Positions 1 through 7,154 of a stretch of DNA of 23,241 nt are shown here, one piece after another. A program made the translations under genes and the position numbers. Within the stretch, counting starts at the first letter, position 1; the number at the start of each line of letters is the position of its first letter. This DNA comes from Bog-756 sp036513075 (lineage in GTDB: Bacteria; Actinomycetota; Acidimicrobiia; Acidimicrobiales; RAAP-2). Below the pieces are notes generated by a model, which had not been told where the DNA came from, ran no database searches, and saw only the letters and a list, made by a program, of their open reading frames with translations. Location of the stretch: contig DATBZS010000019.1 in assembly GCA_036513075.1 (NCBI GenBank), forward strand, positions 1 to 23,241. The letters are read 5' to 3'.

Positions 1-515
1 TGGTTCTGATCGGTGATGTAGACGTACGGCCCGGTATGGACGTCGTCACCGATCTCGATGCAGAAGTGACCCACGATGTGGCTGCCCCGCCCGATCATGC
101 ACCGGTCGCCTATTCGCACCACCGGGTCGGTCACCATCGCCTGCCCCGGGACCATGCCAGCCGAAAGGCTGACGTAGGGGCCGACCAGGGTGTCCTCGCC
201 GATCCGGATCCACTGCTCACCGAAGATGGCCCCGGTCGGGAAGGCCAGGCAGCTGCCATTGCCGAACGCCCCGAAGCGGTCGGCCAGACGGTCGCCGGGC
301 CCGGTGGCCCCGTGCCTGATGATCCAGTCCCACCCGGCGTGGATCAGCGAGTGCAGCCACCGGTGGCGAAGCCGTTTGAGGTCGCGGGCAGGAGTGTTCC
401 CCGGGTTCGGCGGCCGTCCGGAACCCACCGACCGGTGTCCGGCGGCGCCGATCACATCGGTCCCCGATTCGGGGGCGTGGGCCCCGCGTTCGGGGTACGG
501 GCTCGCTGCACTCAC
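1..515 (-). CDS. Acyltransferase with left-handed beta-helix (hexapeptide repeat), C-terminus cut by window edge
   Basis: Read on the minus strand, the frame is open from the GTG at 515 to the window edge. It gives a basic, proline-rich N-terminus, then a segment containing RWLHSLIHAGWDWIIRHGA, then FGAFGNGSCLAFPTGAIFGE, then imperfect hexapeptide turns (IGEDTLVGPYVSL, IGDRCMIGRGSHIVGHF, IEIGDDVHTGPYVYIT). Isoleucine/valine every six residues is the signature of LbH acyltransferases, trimeric enzymes that usually transfer acetyl or other acyl groups from CoA; the acceptor here cannot be told. The start is uncertain: GTG at 455 and 428 are also in frame, and none has a clear Shine-Dalgarno. 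The N-terminal 40 residues are low complexity, so a later start is possible. It diverges from the methyltransferase gene across about 66 bases. The 3' end lies outside the window. Confidence 0.72.
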   Translation of the reverse strand, partial: MSAASPYPERGAHAPESGTDVIGAAGHRSVGSGRPPNPGNTPARDLKRLRHRWLHSLIHAGWDWIIRHGATGPGDRLADRFGAFGNGSCLAFPTGAIFGEQWIRIGEDTLVGPYVSLSAGMVPGQAMVTDPVVRIGDRCMIGRGSHIVGHFCIEIGDDVHTGPYVYITDQN

Positions 516-581
516 CCCGCGACGGTATCTGACCCACCCGGCACGGGGCGATCCCGGGGCCGCCGTACCTACGATGGCGTC

Positions 582-1400
582 GTGGACGACGCGACCTCCG
601 ATCCGCAGAGAGACCCAACCGCCGATGTCGACAGGGTGCTGGCCGACAAGACGCTGCTCGGGCGGTCCGGTTTCTCTCAGGGCTCGGCGCTCTATGAGCG
701 GGCCCGTCCCGGCTACTCGGAGGACTCGGTGGGCCATCTCCTGTCAACGCTGGCCGTCGGCCCTGCGAGCCGGGTACTCGACATCGCCGCTGGTACCGGC
801 AAGCTCACCCGGGCCCTGGTGGCCACTGGCGCGTACGTCGTCGCCAGCGAGCCGTCGGCATCGATGCGTGAGGTCTTCGCCTCGATATTGCCGGACACGG
901 CACAGGTGGGTGCCACCGCCGAGCAGCTGCCGTTCGCCGACCAGTCATTCGACGCCGTCACCGTGGCCCAGGCGTTCCACTGGTTCGACGCCCCGGTGGC
1001 TCTCGCCGAATGTGCGCGGGTGCTCCGCCCCGGTGGAGGTCTGGCCCTGGTGTGGAACGAGCGAGACGAGTCCGACCCGGTGGTCGCCGAGCTCACCAGG
1101 ATCAGCAAGTGGGACGTGCACCAGCCCTACCCCGTGGGGATGGACTTCGGGGCGGTCATCGACGCCAGCGGCGCTTTCGGCCCGGTCACCCGGACCCGGT
1201 TCCACTTCACCCAGGAGCTCGACCGCCACGCCTTCGTCGAGCAGGTGGCATCGCGCAGCTACATCGCCGTCCTGCCCGACGACCGGCGCCAGGCGATCCT
1301 GGACGGTGTCGCCGCACTGGCCGCCGGGCTCGACGAGCCCATCCCCCTGCCCTACACGGCCGACACCTTCTGCGCCCGGGTGGCCGGATCCGGTTCCTGA
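582..1400 (+). CDS. Class I SAM-dependent methyltransferase (UbiE/Methyltransf_11 type)
   Basis: The 272-residue product has the Rossmann-type SAM-binding core. Motif I is VLDIAAGTGKLTRALV (about residues 65-80), the acidic end of strand 2 is in VVASEPSASM, AEQLPFADQSFDAVTVAQAFHWF is the motif around strand 4, and LRPGGGLALVWNE is the post-motif III loop. The frame stays open upstream as far as position 36, but the residues before 582 are not protein-like. GTG at 582 begins the recognisable N-terminus (SGFSQGSALYERARPGY, usual for this family). TACGAT at 570-575 would act as a -10 element placing the start of transcription at or next to this GTG, so the mRNA may be leaderless; that is inference. 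The methyl acceptor is unknown. The next gene, an EthD-like protein, follows after 112 bases. Confidence 0.85.
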   Translation: MDDATSDPQRDPTADVDRVLADKTLLGRSGFSQGSALYERARPGYSEDSVGHLLSTLAVGPASRVLDIAAGTGKLTRALVATGAYVVASEPSASMREVFASILPDTAQVGATAEQLPFADQSFDAVTVAQAFHWFDAPVALAECARVLRPGGGLALVWNERDESDPVVAELTRISKWDVHQPYPVGMDFGAVIDASGAFGPVTRTRFHFTQELDRHAFVEQVASRSYIAVLPDDRRQAILDGVAALAAGLDEPIPLPYTADTFCARVAGSGS

Positions 1401-1512
1401 ACCATGGGCTTCCGGTTTGCCCCCGACGGCCCCTGCGGGGCAGCCTCTGGGCCCGGGTCCCGGTCGCCGTCCGTCGGCCACCGGGACCGACGACCAGTGG
1501 AGGGCACCGACC

Positions 1513-1878
1513 ATGATCAAGCTGACCTGTCTGCTCCGGCGCAAGGAGGGGCTCACCCCCTCCGAGTTCCACGCCTACTGGCAGGACCACCACGGACCGT
1601 TGATCGCCAACTCGAGCGCGGCCAAGTACGTGATCCGCTACGAGCAGAACCCGCGTCCTCTCGACGACTACCGGGACGACGACGACCGCTCCGGCTACGA
1701 CGGGGTGACCGTGCAGTGGTTCGAGTCGATGGACGCCTACTACGCCCACATGGGGGAGGACGACTTCCCGGCCATGATGGAGGACATCGCCAAGTTCCTC
1801 GACACCGACCACCTCGAGGTCGTGCTGACCGAGGAGCCCCGGATCGTCATCGACGGCGAGGTCGACTGGTCGAGGTAG
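1513..1878 (+). CDS. EthD / dimeric alpha-beta barrel family protein
   Basis: This 121-residue protein starts MIKLTCLLRRKEGLTPSEF and contains HAYWQDHHGPL, the hallmark of the EthD-type ferredoxin-like dimeric alpha+beta barrel. Such proteins are small cytosolic dimers; some take part in ring or ether breakdown, in several cases next to a P450. The ATG at 1513 is preceded by GGAGG about nine bases upstream, which fixes the start; the longer upstream frame is not coding-like. The gene ends 102 bases before the P450 gene, which has its own promoter and operator. Functional linkage to the P450 is therefore suggested by proximity and by the known EthB(P450)/EthD pairing, not shown. The substrate is unknown, and the C-terminal third (EEPRIVIDGEVDW) gives no extra clue. 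Confidence 0.82.
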   Translation: MIKLTCLLRRKEGLTPSEFHAYWQDHHGPLIANSSAAKYVIRYEQNPRPLDDYRDDDDRSGYDGVTVQWFESMDAYYAHMGEDDFPAMMEDIAKFLDTDHLEVVLTEEPRIVIDGEVDWSR

Positions 1879-1905
1879 CGGGACGGGTTCGGACGCCACA
1901 TCGTT

Positions 1906-1979
1906 GACACCCCTGGTCTTCGGACGTACTATCCAATCGATCGGACACGGTGTCCGATCTACGAGTAGGGGGCGTCCGA
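1906..1979 (+). promoter_or_regulatory. P450 promoter with nested palindromic operator
   Basis: A consensus -35 TTGACA lies at 1906-1911 and a -10-like TACTAT at 1927-1932 (spacing 15, a little short). Directly after it, 1939-1959 is a perfect inverted repeat: arms GATCGGACAC and GTGTCCGATC around a single G. Outside this, TCGGACG (1920-1926) and CGTCCGA (1973-1979) form a second inverted repeat with the same centre. There are thus four TCGGAC half-sites at 21-22 base intervals. Position over and after the likely transcription start fits repression. The TetR protein encoded right after the P450 is the obvious candidate ligand (inference). Confidence 0.7.
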
Positions 1980-1980
1980 C

Positions 1981-3237
1981 ATGAGTCAGACCGAACTGGA
2001 CATCAGCGGGGTCGACTTCGCCGACATCAACCTGCTCGACACGACTGTCTTCGCGAAGCGTGTACCCCACGAGTGGTTCGCGTTCCTCCGCCAGAACGCA
2101 CCGGTGTGGTGGCAGGAGGAGGAGGACGGGCCCGGCTTCTGGGCGGTGACGACCCTCGCCGAGGCCACCCAGGTCAACCGGGACTACGAGCACTTCTCCT
2201 CGGCCCGCCAGGCCACCTACCTGTGGGACCTGGCCGAGGACGACCTCGCCCAGCAGCAGCTCATCATGCTGAACATGGACCCGCCGCTCCACACCCGCTA
2301 CCGCCGACTGGTCAACAAGGGCTTCACCCCTCGGATGATCAACCAGCTGCACGAGCGCATCCACGCCGCCACCGACGACATCATCGACAGCGTCATCGAG
2401 ACCGGCTCGGCCGACTTCGTGACCGACATCGCCGCCGAGCTGCCCCTGGTGGTGATCGCCGAGCTTCTGGGCGTGCCCAACGAAGATCGTCACCGCATGT
2501 TCGACTGGTCCAACCGAATGATCGGCAGTGATGACCCCGAGTACCAAACAGCCGGCGAAGTGGCCCAGGTTGCCTCCATGGAGCTCTACGCCTACGCCTC
2601 GGAGCTCTTCGGCCAGAAGCGGGTCGACCCCCACGACGATCTGATGAGCGTGCTCACCCAGGTGGAGATCGAGGGAGAGCAGCTGTCGTCGTTCGAGCTG
2701 GAACTCTTCTTCTTGTTGCTGACGGTGGCCGGCAACGAGACGACCCGGAATCTCATCTCGGGGGCCATGGCCACCTTCTTCGACCATCCCGACCAGTGGG
2801 AACTCCTCCGCAAGGACCGGACCCTCCTGCCCAGCGCCGTGGAGGAGATGTTGCGCTTCGTCACCCCGGTGATGAACTTCCGCCGACAGACCACCGCGGA
2901 GTTCGAACTCGGCGGACAGAAGATCAAGGCCGATTCCAAGGTCGTGTTCTTCCACATCTCGGCCAACCGTGACGAGCTGGCTTTCGAGAGTCCCCAGACG
3001 TTCGACATCACCCGCAACCCCAATCCGCACATGGCCTTCGGGGCCGGCGGCCCCCACTTCTGCCTGGGCGCCAACCTCGCCCGCATGGAGATCCGGGTGA
3101 TGTTCGAACACCTGCTCGACCGGATGCCCGAGATGGAGCTGGCCGGTGACGTCCAGCGCCTGCAGTCGGCGTTCATCAGTGGGGTCAAGCACATCCCCAT
3201 TACGTTCCCTACCGGTCCCCGCCTCAGCGCCGGGTAG
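1981..3237 (+). CDS. Cytochrome P450, CYP125-like (steroid/alkyl-chain terminal hydroxylase group)
   Basis: The 418-residue product has all P450 landmarks. The I-helix oxygen-activation motif is AGNETT (250-255), the K-helix ExxR is EMLR (289-292), and the heme loop FGAGGPHFCLG (353-363) has the thiolate ligand Cys361. Stretches such as VWWQEE, IMLNMDPPLHTRYRRLVNKGFTPR, ELLGVPNEDR, MIGSDDPEY and RNPNPHMAFGAGG closely recall mycobacterial CYP125 from memory. CYP125 hydroxylates the terminal methyl of the cholesterol side chain using ferredoxin and NAD(P)H. Family placement is by recall; the substrate could be another steroid or branched alkyl chain. There is no membrane segment, so it should be cytosolic. 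AGGGGG eight bases before ATG 1981 is the ribosome site. No ferredoxin gene lies nearby. The stop codon abuts the start of the TetR gene. Confidence 0.93.
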   Translation: MSQTELDISGVDFADINLLDTTVFAKRVPHEWFAFLRQNAPVWWQEEEDGPGFWAVTTLAEATQVNRDYEHFSSARQATYLWDLAEDDLAQQQLIMLNMDPPLHTRYRRLVNKGFTPRMINQLHERIHAATDDIIDSVIETGSADFVTDIAAELPLVVIAELLGVPNEDRHRMFDWSNRMIGSDDPEYQTAGEVAQVASMELYAYASELFGQKRVDPHDDLMSVLTQVEIEGEQLSSFELELFFLLLTVAGNETTRNLISGAMATFFDHPDQWELLRKDRTLLPSAVEEMLRFVTPVMNFRRQTTAEFELGGQKIKADSKVVFFHISANRDELAFESPQTFDITRNPNPHMAFGAGGPHFCLGANLARMEIRVMFEHLLDRMPEMELAGDVQRLQSAFISGVKHIPITFPTGPRLSAG

Positions 3238-3858
3238 GTGTCCGGTCGCAGGACCTCCGACGATCTGAAGGAGGTCATCCGGGACTTCCGCCGGGACCAG
3301 GTCATCGACGTGGCCCGCCGCCTGTTCGGCGAGCGCGGCTCCACCGACGTCTCGATGGACGAGATCGCCAGCAAGGCGGGGGTGGCCCGTTCGACTGTCT
3401 ACGTCTACTTCGCCAACCGCGATGAGCTGCTCCGGGCCTGCCTGCAACGCATGCACGCCCAGCTGACTGAAGGCATCGCCCGGACGTGGGAGCAGCAGGC
3501 CGAGCCGGCCCGTCGGCTCGAGCGGCTCATCGAGGAGATGTTGGCCCGGGTCGATGACAGCCCGGCTTTCTTCCGCCTGGCCCTCGTCACCCACGGCACC
3601 CCGGACCGCGGGGCGGAGGCGGTGGGCACCGAGTTGGCCCTGATCAGCCTGTCGATCGCCGAGCTCATCCGGGATCTGATCGTCGAAGGGATCGAGCGGG
3701 GCGAGTTCCGGTCGATCGACCCCGATCTGGCCACCACGCTGATCGGCCAGCAGGTCTACGGGGCCATGGCCGTGCGGGCCGAGGACCCGGCGCCACTGCC
3801 CCGGGACCAGGCTGCGGCCGACACGGTGCAGTTCATCCTCCACGGCCTGTCGGCCTGA
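3238..3858 (+). CDS. TetR/AcrR-family transcriptional regulator, probable repressor of the P450 operon
   Basis: The 206-residue protein has an N-terminal TetR helix-turn-helix at about residues 22-64 (RLFGERGSTDVSMDEIASKA, then GVARSTVYVYFANRDELLRA) and a helical C-terminal ligand-binding domain ending VQFILHGLSA. The chosen start is the GTG immediately after the P450 stop, with no gap, implying translational coupling; no separate Shine-Dalgarno is evident. Being the last gene of the P450 transcript, it would be controlled by the palindromic operator at 1939-1959 and so autoregulated through read-through (inference). The first codons read GTGTCCGG, which by chance or design repeats the operator half-site. 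The effector is unknown, plausibly the P450 substrate. Confidence 0.9.
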   Translation: MSGRRTSDDLKEVIRDFRRDQVIDVARRLFGERGSTDVSMDEIASKAGVARSTVYVYFANRDELLRACLQRMHAQLTEGIARTWEQQAEPARRLERLIEEMLARVDDSPAFFRLALVTHGTPDRGAEAVGTELALISLSIAELIRDLIVEGIERGEFRSIDPDLATTLIGQQVYGAMAVRAEDPAPLPRDQAAADTVQFILHGLSA

Positions 3859-3991
3859 GACACGCACGGCCTGTCGCATCCCCCAGAAGGCGGGACTCTG
3901 CTGCGATCGGCCATCCAACCCTTGATTGTTGGTGCACGCCGCGCCCACTGCAAAGCGCTTGACCACCGGTGACCCCAGATAACGTGACCGG

Positions 3992-4561
3992 GTGAAGCGC
4001 CCATGCCACGTCCTGCTGGTTTCGGGCAGCTTGCGACGTGCCTCCACGAACACTGCACTACTTCGAACGGCCCACCTCCTGGCACCCGCCGGAATCGTCG
4101 CCGCCTTCTACGAGGGCCTTGACGGGCTCCCCCACTTCGACCCGGACCTCGATCAGGGGCCGCTCCCGCCGGCGGTCGCCGAGCTGCGAGCTGCCATCCG
4201 AGTTTCCGATGCGATCCTGTTCTGCACACCCGAGTACGCCGGTGCGCTGCCGGGATCGTTCAAGAATCTCCTCGACTGGACCATCGGCGACGACCAGCGA
4301 GGGTCAATCTACGAGAAGCCGGTCGCCTGGATCAACGCGTCGGCTGCCCCGACCGGAGCGGCCGACGCCCATGAGTCACTGCGCAAGGTGCTGAGCTACG
4401 CCCACGCTGCGATCGTCGAGGATGCCTGCACGTCGATCCCGGTGACGCGGCAATCGGTCGGTGACGACGGACTCATCGTCGATCCGATGGTCCGCTCCGA
4501 CATCGTCGAGGCCCTCACGAAGCTTGCGAAGCACGCCGGCTCCGACACCAGCGGTCACTGA
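3992..4561 (+). CDS. NADPH-dependent FMN reductase family protein (flavodoxin-like fold)
   Basis: The 189-residue product begins MKRPCHVLLVSGSLRRASTN, whose GSLRxxSxN loop binds the FMN phosphate. It also carries ILFCTPEYAGALPGSFKNLL (about 75-94), the second FMN-contact motif of the NADPH_dep_FMN_red family. Such enzymes reduce FMN, quinones, azo compounds or metals with NAD(P)H in the cytosol; the in vivo substrate cannot be predicted. The GTG at 3992 is the natural start by alignment to family N-termini. There is no Shine-Dalgarno, but GATAAC at 3978-3983 could be a -10 element that makes the message nearly leaderless (weak inference). It stands alone 133 bases after the TetR gene and converges on the Bax inhibitor-like gene. 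Confidence 0.87.
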   Translation: MKRPCHVLLVSGSLRRASTNTALLRTAHLLAPAGIVAAFYEGLDGLPHFDPDLDQGPLPPAVAELRAAIRVSDAILFCTPEYAGALPGSFKNLLDWTIGDDQRGSIYEKPVAWINASAAPTGAADAHESLRKVLSYAHAAIVEDACTSIPVTRQSVGDDGLIVDPMVRSDIVEALTKLAKHAGSDTSGH

Positions 4562-4573
4562 CCCACCGACCAG

Positions 4574-4590
4574 ACGTCGTCAGACGACGT
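4574..4590. terminator. Short hairpin between convergent genes
   Basis: ACGTCGT and ACGACGT form a perfect 7-base stem with a CAG loop in the 30-base gap between the reductase stop and the stop of the gene on the other strand. There is no T-run; it could serve both directions, but the case rests on position and symmetry alone. Confidence 0.4.
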
Positions 4591-4591
4591 G

Positions 4592-5485
4592 TCAGTTGCG
4601 CCCGCCGAAGATCCTCAGCAGAGCCAGGTACACCATCATCGACGACTGCAAGATCATGAAGGCCGAGAACCACTCGGCGTCGGCATCGATGCCGGCCGCC
4701 TCGGCCCGGTCGACGAAGCTGAAGTCCACGAACAAGTTCATGACCGCCAGGATCAGGTAGAGGACGCCGAAGATGAGTAGGCCGCCGATGCCGCTCAGGC
4801 CCCACCCGGTGAGGATGGCGGTGATCATGACGGCCAGCATGCCGACCCCGGCAACCAGGGTGGTGCGGAAGAACCGGGGCCCGACCCGTACCAGGCCGGT
4901 TCGATAGACCGCCCACACGCCCGCTACCACGACCACCGTGCCGACGATGGCCAGTGTCACCGCATGGGTGCTCTGGTCGGCGTAGAACCGCGAGATCACC
5001 CCGAGCACGAAGCCTTCGACGACCGCGAAGACCGGAGCCAGCACCGGAGCCCGGCGGGGCGAGAACGAGCACCACAGGCCCACGCCGAGGGCGACGAACA
5101 GGCCACCCCAGGCCAGTCCGACCGGTGCGTTGGCCAGGTAGGCGACGACGCCGACCACCAGGGCCACAAGTCCGAGGAGCCCAGCCTTGTTGAGGGCGCC
5201 GTCAGCGGAGAACCGCTTCGTGCCGGTGGTCACCGGCGGTGCCGGCGGCGGCCCCTGAGGCTGGAGGTGCCAGGTCGAGCCGTCCCACAGCCACCAGTTG
5301 CCGTCGGGCTGCTGCTTCCAGTTGGCGGGAGCCGTCGTCGGCGCTCCCGGGAACGCGGTGACCATCCGCCCGAAGTTGGACATCGTGCCGAACGAGGCGC
5401 CAGACGAACGGGTCCGCGTGGCCGTGCCACCGGTCGGCCGTCCGCCCGAAGGCGTGCCTGGGGTGGATCCTTGCGTCGAGGTCAT
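4592..5485 (-). CDS. Bax inhibitor-1/YccA-like integral membrane protein with N-terminal WW-like motif
   Basis: The 297-residue protein has a Ser/Thr/Gly-rich N-terminus and a tryptophan-rich segment at about residues 56-75 (WKQQPDGNWWLWDGSTW) resembling the DUF2510-type motif. Some six to seven hydrophobic spans follow from about residue 98. The segments FAVVEGFVLGVISRFYA, VYRTGLVRVGPRFFRT, MNLFVDFSFVDRAEAAGIDA and EWFSAFMILQSSMMVYLALL match the actinobacterial Bax1-I family as I know it. These are inner-membrane proteins of uncertain function; calcium leak and stress roles are proposed for relatives. The ATG at 5485 is preceded by CAGGAG with five intervening bases, which decides the start over an ATG eleven codons upstream. 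It follows metO by about 130 bases on the same strand but is separated by a repeat region. Confidence 0.85.
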   Translation of the reverse strand: MTSTQGSTPGTPSGGRPTGGTATRTRSSGASFGTMSNFGRMVTAFPGAPTTAPANWKQQPDGNWWLWDGSTWHLQPQGPPPAPPVTTGTKRFSADGALNKAGLLGLVALVVGVVAYLANAPVGLAWGGLFVALGVGLWCSFSPRRAPVLAPVFAVVEGFVLGVISRFYADQSTHAVTLAIVGTVVVVAGVWAVYRTGLVRVGPRFFRTTLVAGVGMLAVMITAILTGWGLSGIGGLLIFGVLYLILAVMNLFVDFSFVDRAEAAGIDADAEWFSAFMILQSSMMVYLALLRIFGGRN

Positions 5486-5560
5486 AGCCGCTCCTGAGTG
5501 GTCCGTATGGCCACCCATTCTACCGGCAGGTCATCAGAACCTGCCGCGGCCCCCATCTTC

Positions 5561-5650
5561 TGCCCGGGCGACCGCCGCGACGCCCCATCAGCCTCAGCCA
5601 ACCGCCGGGACGCGTCATCAGCCCCCGGCGACCGCCGGGACGATCGACAG
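5561..5650. repeat. Three imperfect 30-base tandem units spanning the 3' end of metO
   Basis: The core ACCGCCG(C/G)GACG recurs at 5571, 5601 and 5631, an exact 30-base period. Units at 5561, 5591 and 5621 share further blocks: CATCA at the end of the first two, and CCGGGCG/CCCGGCG before the core of the first and third. The third unit is the coding end of metO, so the two downstream copies look like decayed duplications of its last codons and stop. The third unit also contains a 7-base palindrome, CCCGGCG-AC-CGCCGGG. Confidence 0.6.
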
Positions 5651-5890
5651 GGTCTGTCCGTCGGTGACTGGCGTGGCCAGGCCATCGAGGAACCGGACGT
5701 CCTCCTCGTCGAGGAAGACGTTGACGAAGCGGCGCAGGCCGCCCTCGGCGTCGAAGATCCGCTCGGCGAACCCGGCGTGGGCGGCGTCGAGGCCCTTCAG
5801 CACCTCACCGACCGTCGAGCCCTCGATGGCGACCTCGCCGACCCCTCCGGTCAACGTGCGCAACTGCGCGGGAATTCGGACCTTGATCAC
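5618..5890 (-). CDS. metO: MoaD/ThiS/CysO-family sulfur carrier protein, probable MetO
   Basis: This 90-residue beta-grasp protein ends in AVAGG; the C-terminal Gly-Gly is what gets adenylated and converted to a thiocarboxylate. It resembles mycobacterial CysO closely by recall (GFAERIFDAEGGLRRFVNVF, EEDVRFLDGLATPVTDG). CysO passes sulfur to the PLP enzyme CysM for cysteine. Here the upstream partner is instead a threonine-synthase-like PLP enzyme under a SAM riboswitch, so I infer sulfur delivery for homocysteine, as in the MetM/MetO route reported from Streptomyces. The GTG start overlaps the metM stop (GTGA, 5887-5890), with GAGGAG seven bases upstream inside metM: strong translational coupling. 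The activating enzyme (MoeZ/ThiF type) and a Mec-type JAMM protease are not in the window. A plain CysO or MoaD role is the alternative. Confidence 0.85.
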   Translation of the reverse strand: MIKVRIPAQLRTLTGGVGEVAIEGSTVGEVLKGLDAAHAGFAERIFDAEGGLRRFVNVFLDEEDVRFLDGLATPVTDGQTLSIVPAVAGG

Positions 5891-7146
5891 GTGGGACTCC
5901 TCTGGGTGGATGCGGCGTCGGCGGCCATGGCCTCGGCAAACGAGTCGAGCGTCGGGGCGATGGTGGCGGTGGGGCCGACCACGTCACCCAGGGCCTCGAC
6001 GGTCTTGAGGCCGTGGCCGGTGACCATGGCCACGACCCGTTCGTCCTTACGGACGACGCCCTGGGCGGCGAGCTTGGCCAGGGTGGCGATGGTGACTCCG
6101 CCGGCGGTCTCGGCGAAGATCCCCTCGGTCCGGGCCAACATCCGGATACCGTCGAGCACCTCGGCATCGGTTACCGCAGCACAGGCGCCGCCGGACCGTT
6201 TGATGGTGTCCAAGGCGTACCAGCCGTCGGCGGGGTTGCCGATTGCCAGCGACTTGGCGATGGTGTTCGGCTTGACCGGCCGGATGGCGTCGGTCCCTTC
6301 GGCGAAGGCGGTAGCCACAGGCGAGCACCCCTCGGCCTGGGCCCCCGACACCCGCACCGACGGCTCCTCGTCGAGCAGGCCGACCTGGTAGAGCTCCTGG
6401 AACCCCTTGGCCACCTTGGTCAGCTGACTGCCCGAGCCGATGGGCACCACCACATGGTCGGGGGCCCGCCAGCCGAGCTGCTCAGCCACCTCGAAGGCCA
6501 GGGTCTTCGATCCCTCCGCGTAGTAGGTGCGGACGTTGACGTTGACGAAGGCCCACTCGGGCTGCTCGCTGGTCAGCTCGGCGCACAGCCGGTTGACGTC
6601 GTCGTAGCTGCCCTCGACGGCGAAGACCCGTCCGCCGTACACGGAGGTCATGGTGACCTTGGCCCGTTCGAGATCGTGGGGGATCAACACCACCGAGTCC
6701 ATGCCGGCCCGGGCGGCGTGGGCGGCCACCGAGTTGGCCAGGTTCCCGGTCGAGGCGCAGGCGGCGATCTTGAAGCCGAGCTGGCGGGCCTTGGTCAGCG
6801 CTACCGACACCACGCGGTCCTTGAACGAACCCGTCGGGTTGGCGGTGTCGTCCTTGATCCACAACTCACCGAGGCCCAGCTCGGCGGCCAGCCGGTCGGC
6901 CCGGACCAGCGGGGTGAACCCGGCACCCAGGTCGACCGGTGCCGGGTCGGTCACCGGCAGCAGATCGGCGTAGCGCCAGATCGTCCGCGGACCGGCCTCG
7001 ATCCGCTCGCGGCTGATGGTGGCGGCCACCCGCTCATAGTCGTAGGTCACCTCGAGCGGCCCGAAACAGAAGTCACATACGTGCAGCGCTTCCGCTGGGT
7101 AGGTGCGGCCACACTCACGACAGCGCAAGCCAGAAACAAAATCCAC
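5887..7146 (-). CDS. metM: Threonine synthase-family PLP enzyme, probable homocysteine synthase MetM
   Basis: The 419-residue product has an N-terminal zinc ribbon (Cys9, Cys12, Cys24, Cys27), then a fold-type II PLP domain with Schiff-base lysine Lys109 in NPTGSFKDR. CASTGNLANS (130-139) is the substrate/PLP loop, GSGSQLTKVAKGF (237-249) the phosphate loop, and AETAGGVT lies near the C-terminus. By homology it would be called threonine synthase (O-phosphohomoserine to threonine). Two pieces of context argue for homocysteine formation from O-phosphohomoserine: a SAM riboswitch directly upstream, and the overlapping sulfur carrier gene. The phosphate loop is also unlike the GNxGN loop I expect in canonical ThrC. 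The GTG at 7146 has GAGGAG six bases upstream. Plain ThrC remains possible; a second thrC elsewhere would favour MetM. Confidence 0.88.
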   Translation of the reverse strand: MDFVSGLRCRECGRTYPAEALHVCDFCFGPLEVTYDYERVAATISRERIEAGPRTIWRYADLLPVTDPAPVDLGAGFTPLVRADRLAAELGLGELWIKDDTANPTGSFKDRVVSVALTKARQLGFKIAACASTGNLANSVAAHAARAGMDSVVLIPHDLERAKVTMTSVYGGRVFAVEGSYDDVNRLCAELTSEQPEWAFVNVNVRTYYAEGSKTLAFEVAEQLGWRAPDHVVVPIGSGSQLTKVAKGFQELYQVGLLDEEPSVRVSGAQAEGCSPVATAFAEGTDAIRPVKPNTIAKSLAIGNPADGWYALDTIKRSGGACAAVTDAEVLDGIRMLARTEGIFAETAGGVTIATLAKLAAQGVVRKDERVVAMVTGHGLKTVEALGDVVGPTATIAPTLDSFAEAMAADAASTQRSPT

Positions 7147-7154
7147 GGCAGTCT

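Noticed and set aside
36..581. N-terminal extension of the methyltransferase frame back to position 36
   Set aside because: This stretch is antisense to the acyltransferase gene, and the family N-terminus begins after the GTG at 582.
3841..3877. Direct repeat CACGGCCTGTCG across the end of the first TetR gene
   Set aside because: A single 12-base duplication around the stop codon with no further structure; too little to interpret.
1207..4053. A 948-residue open frame on the minus strand
   Set aside because: It runs antisense to the P450, TetR and EthD genes, has His/Val/Glu/Gly-rich composition typical of the complement of high-GC codons, and no domain or ribosome site.
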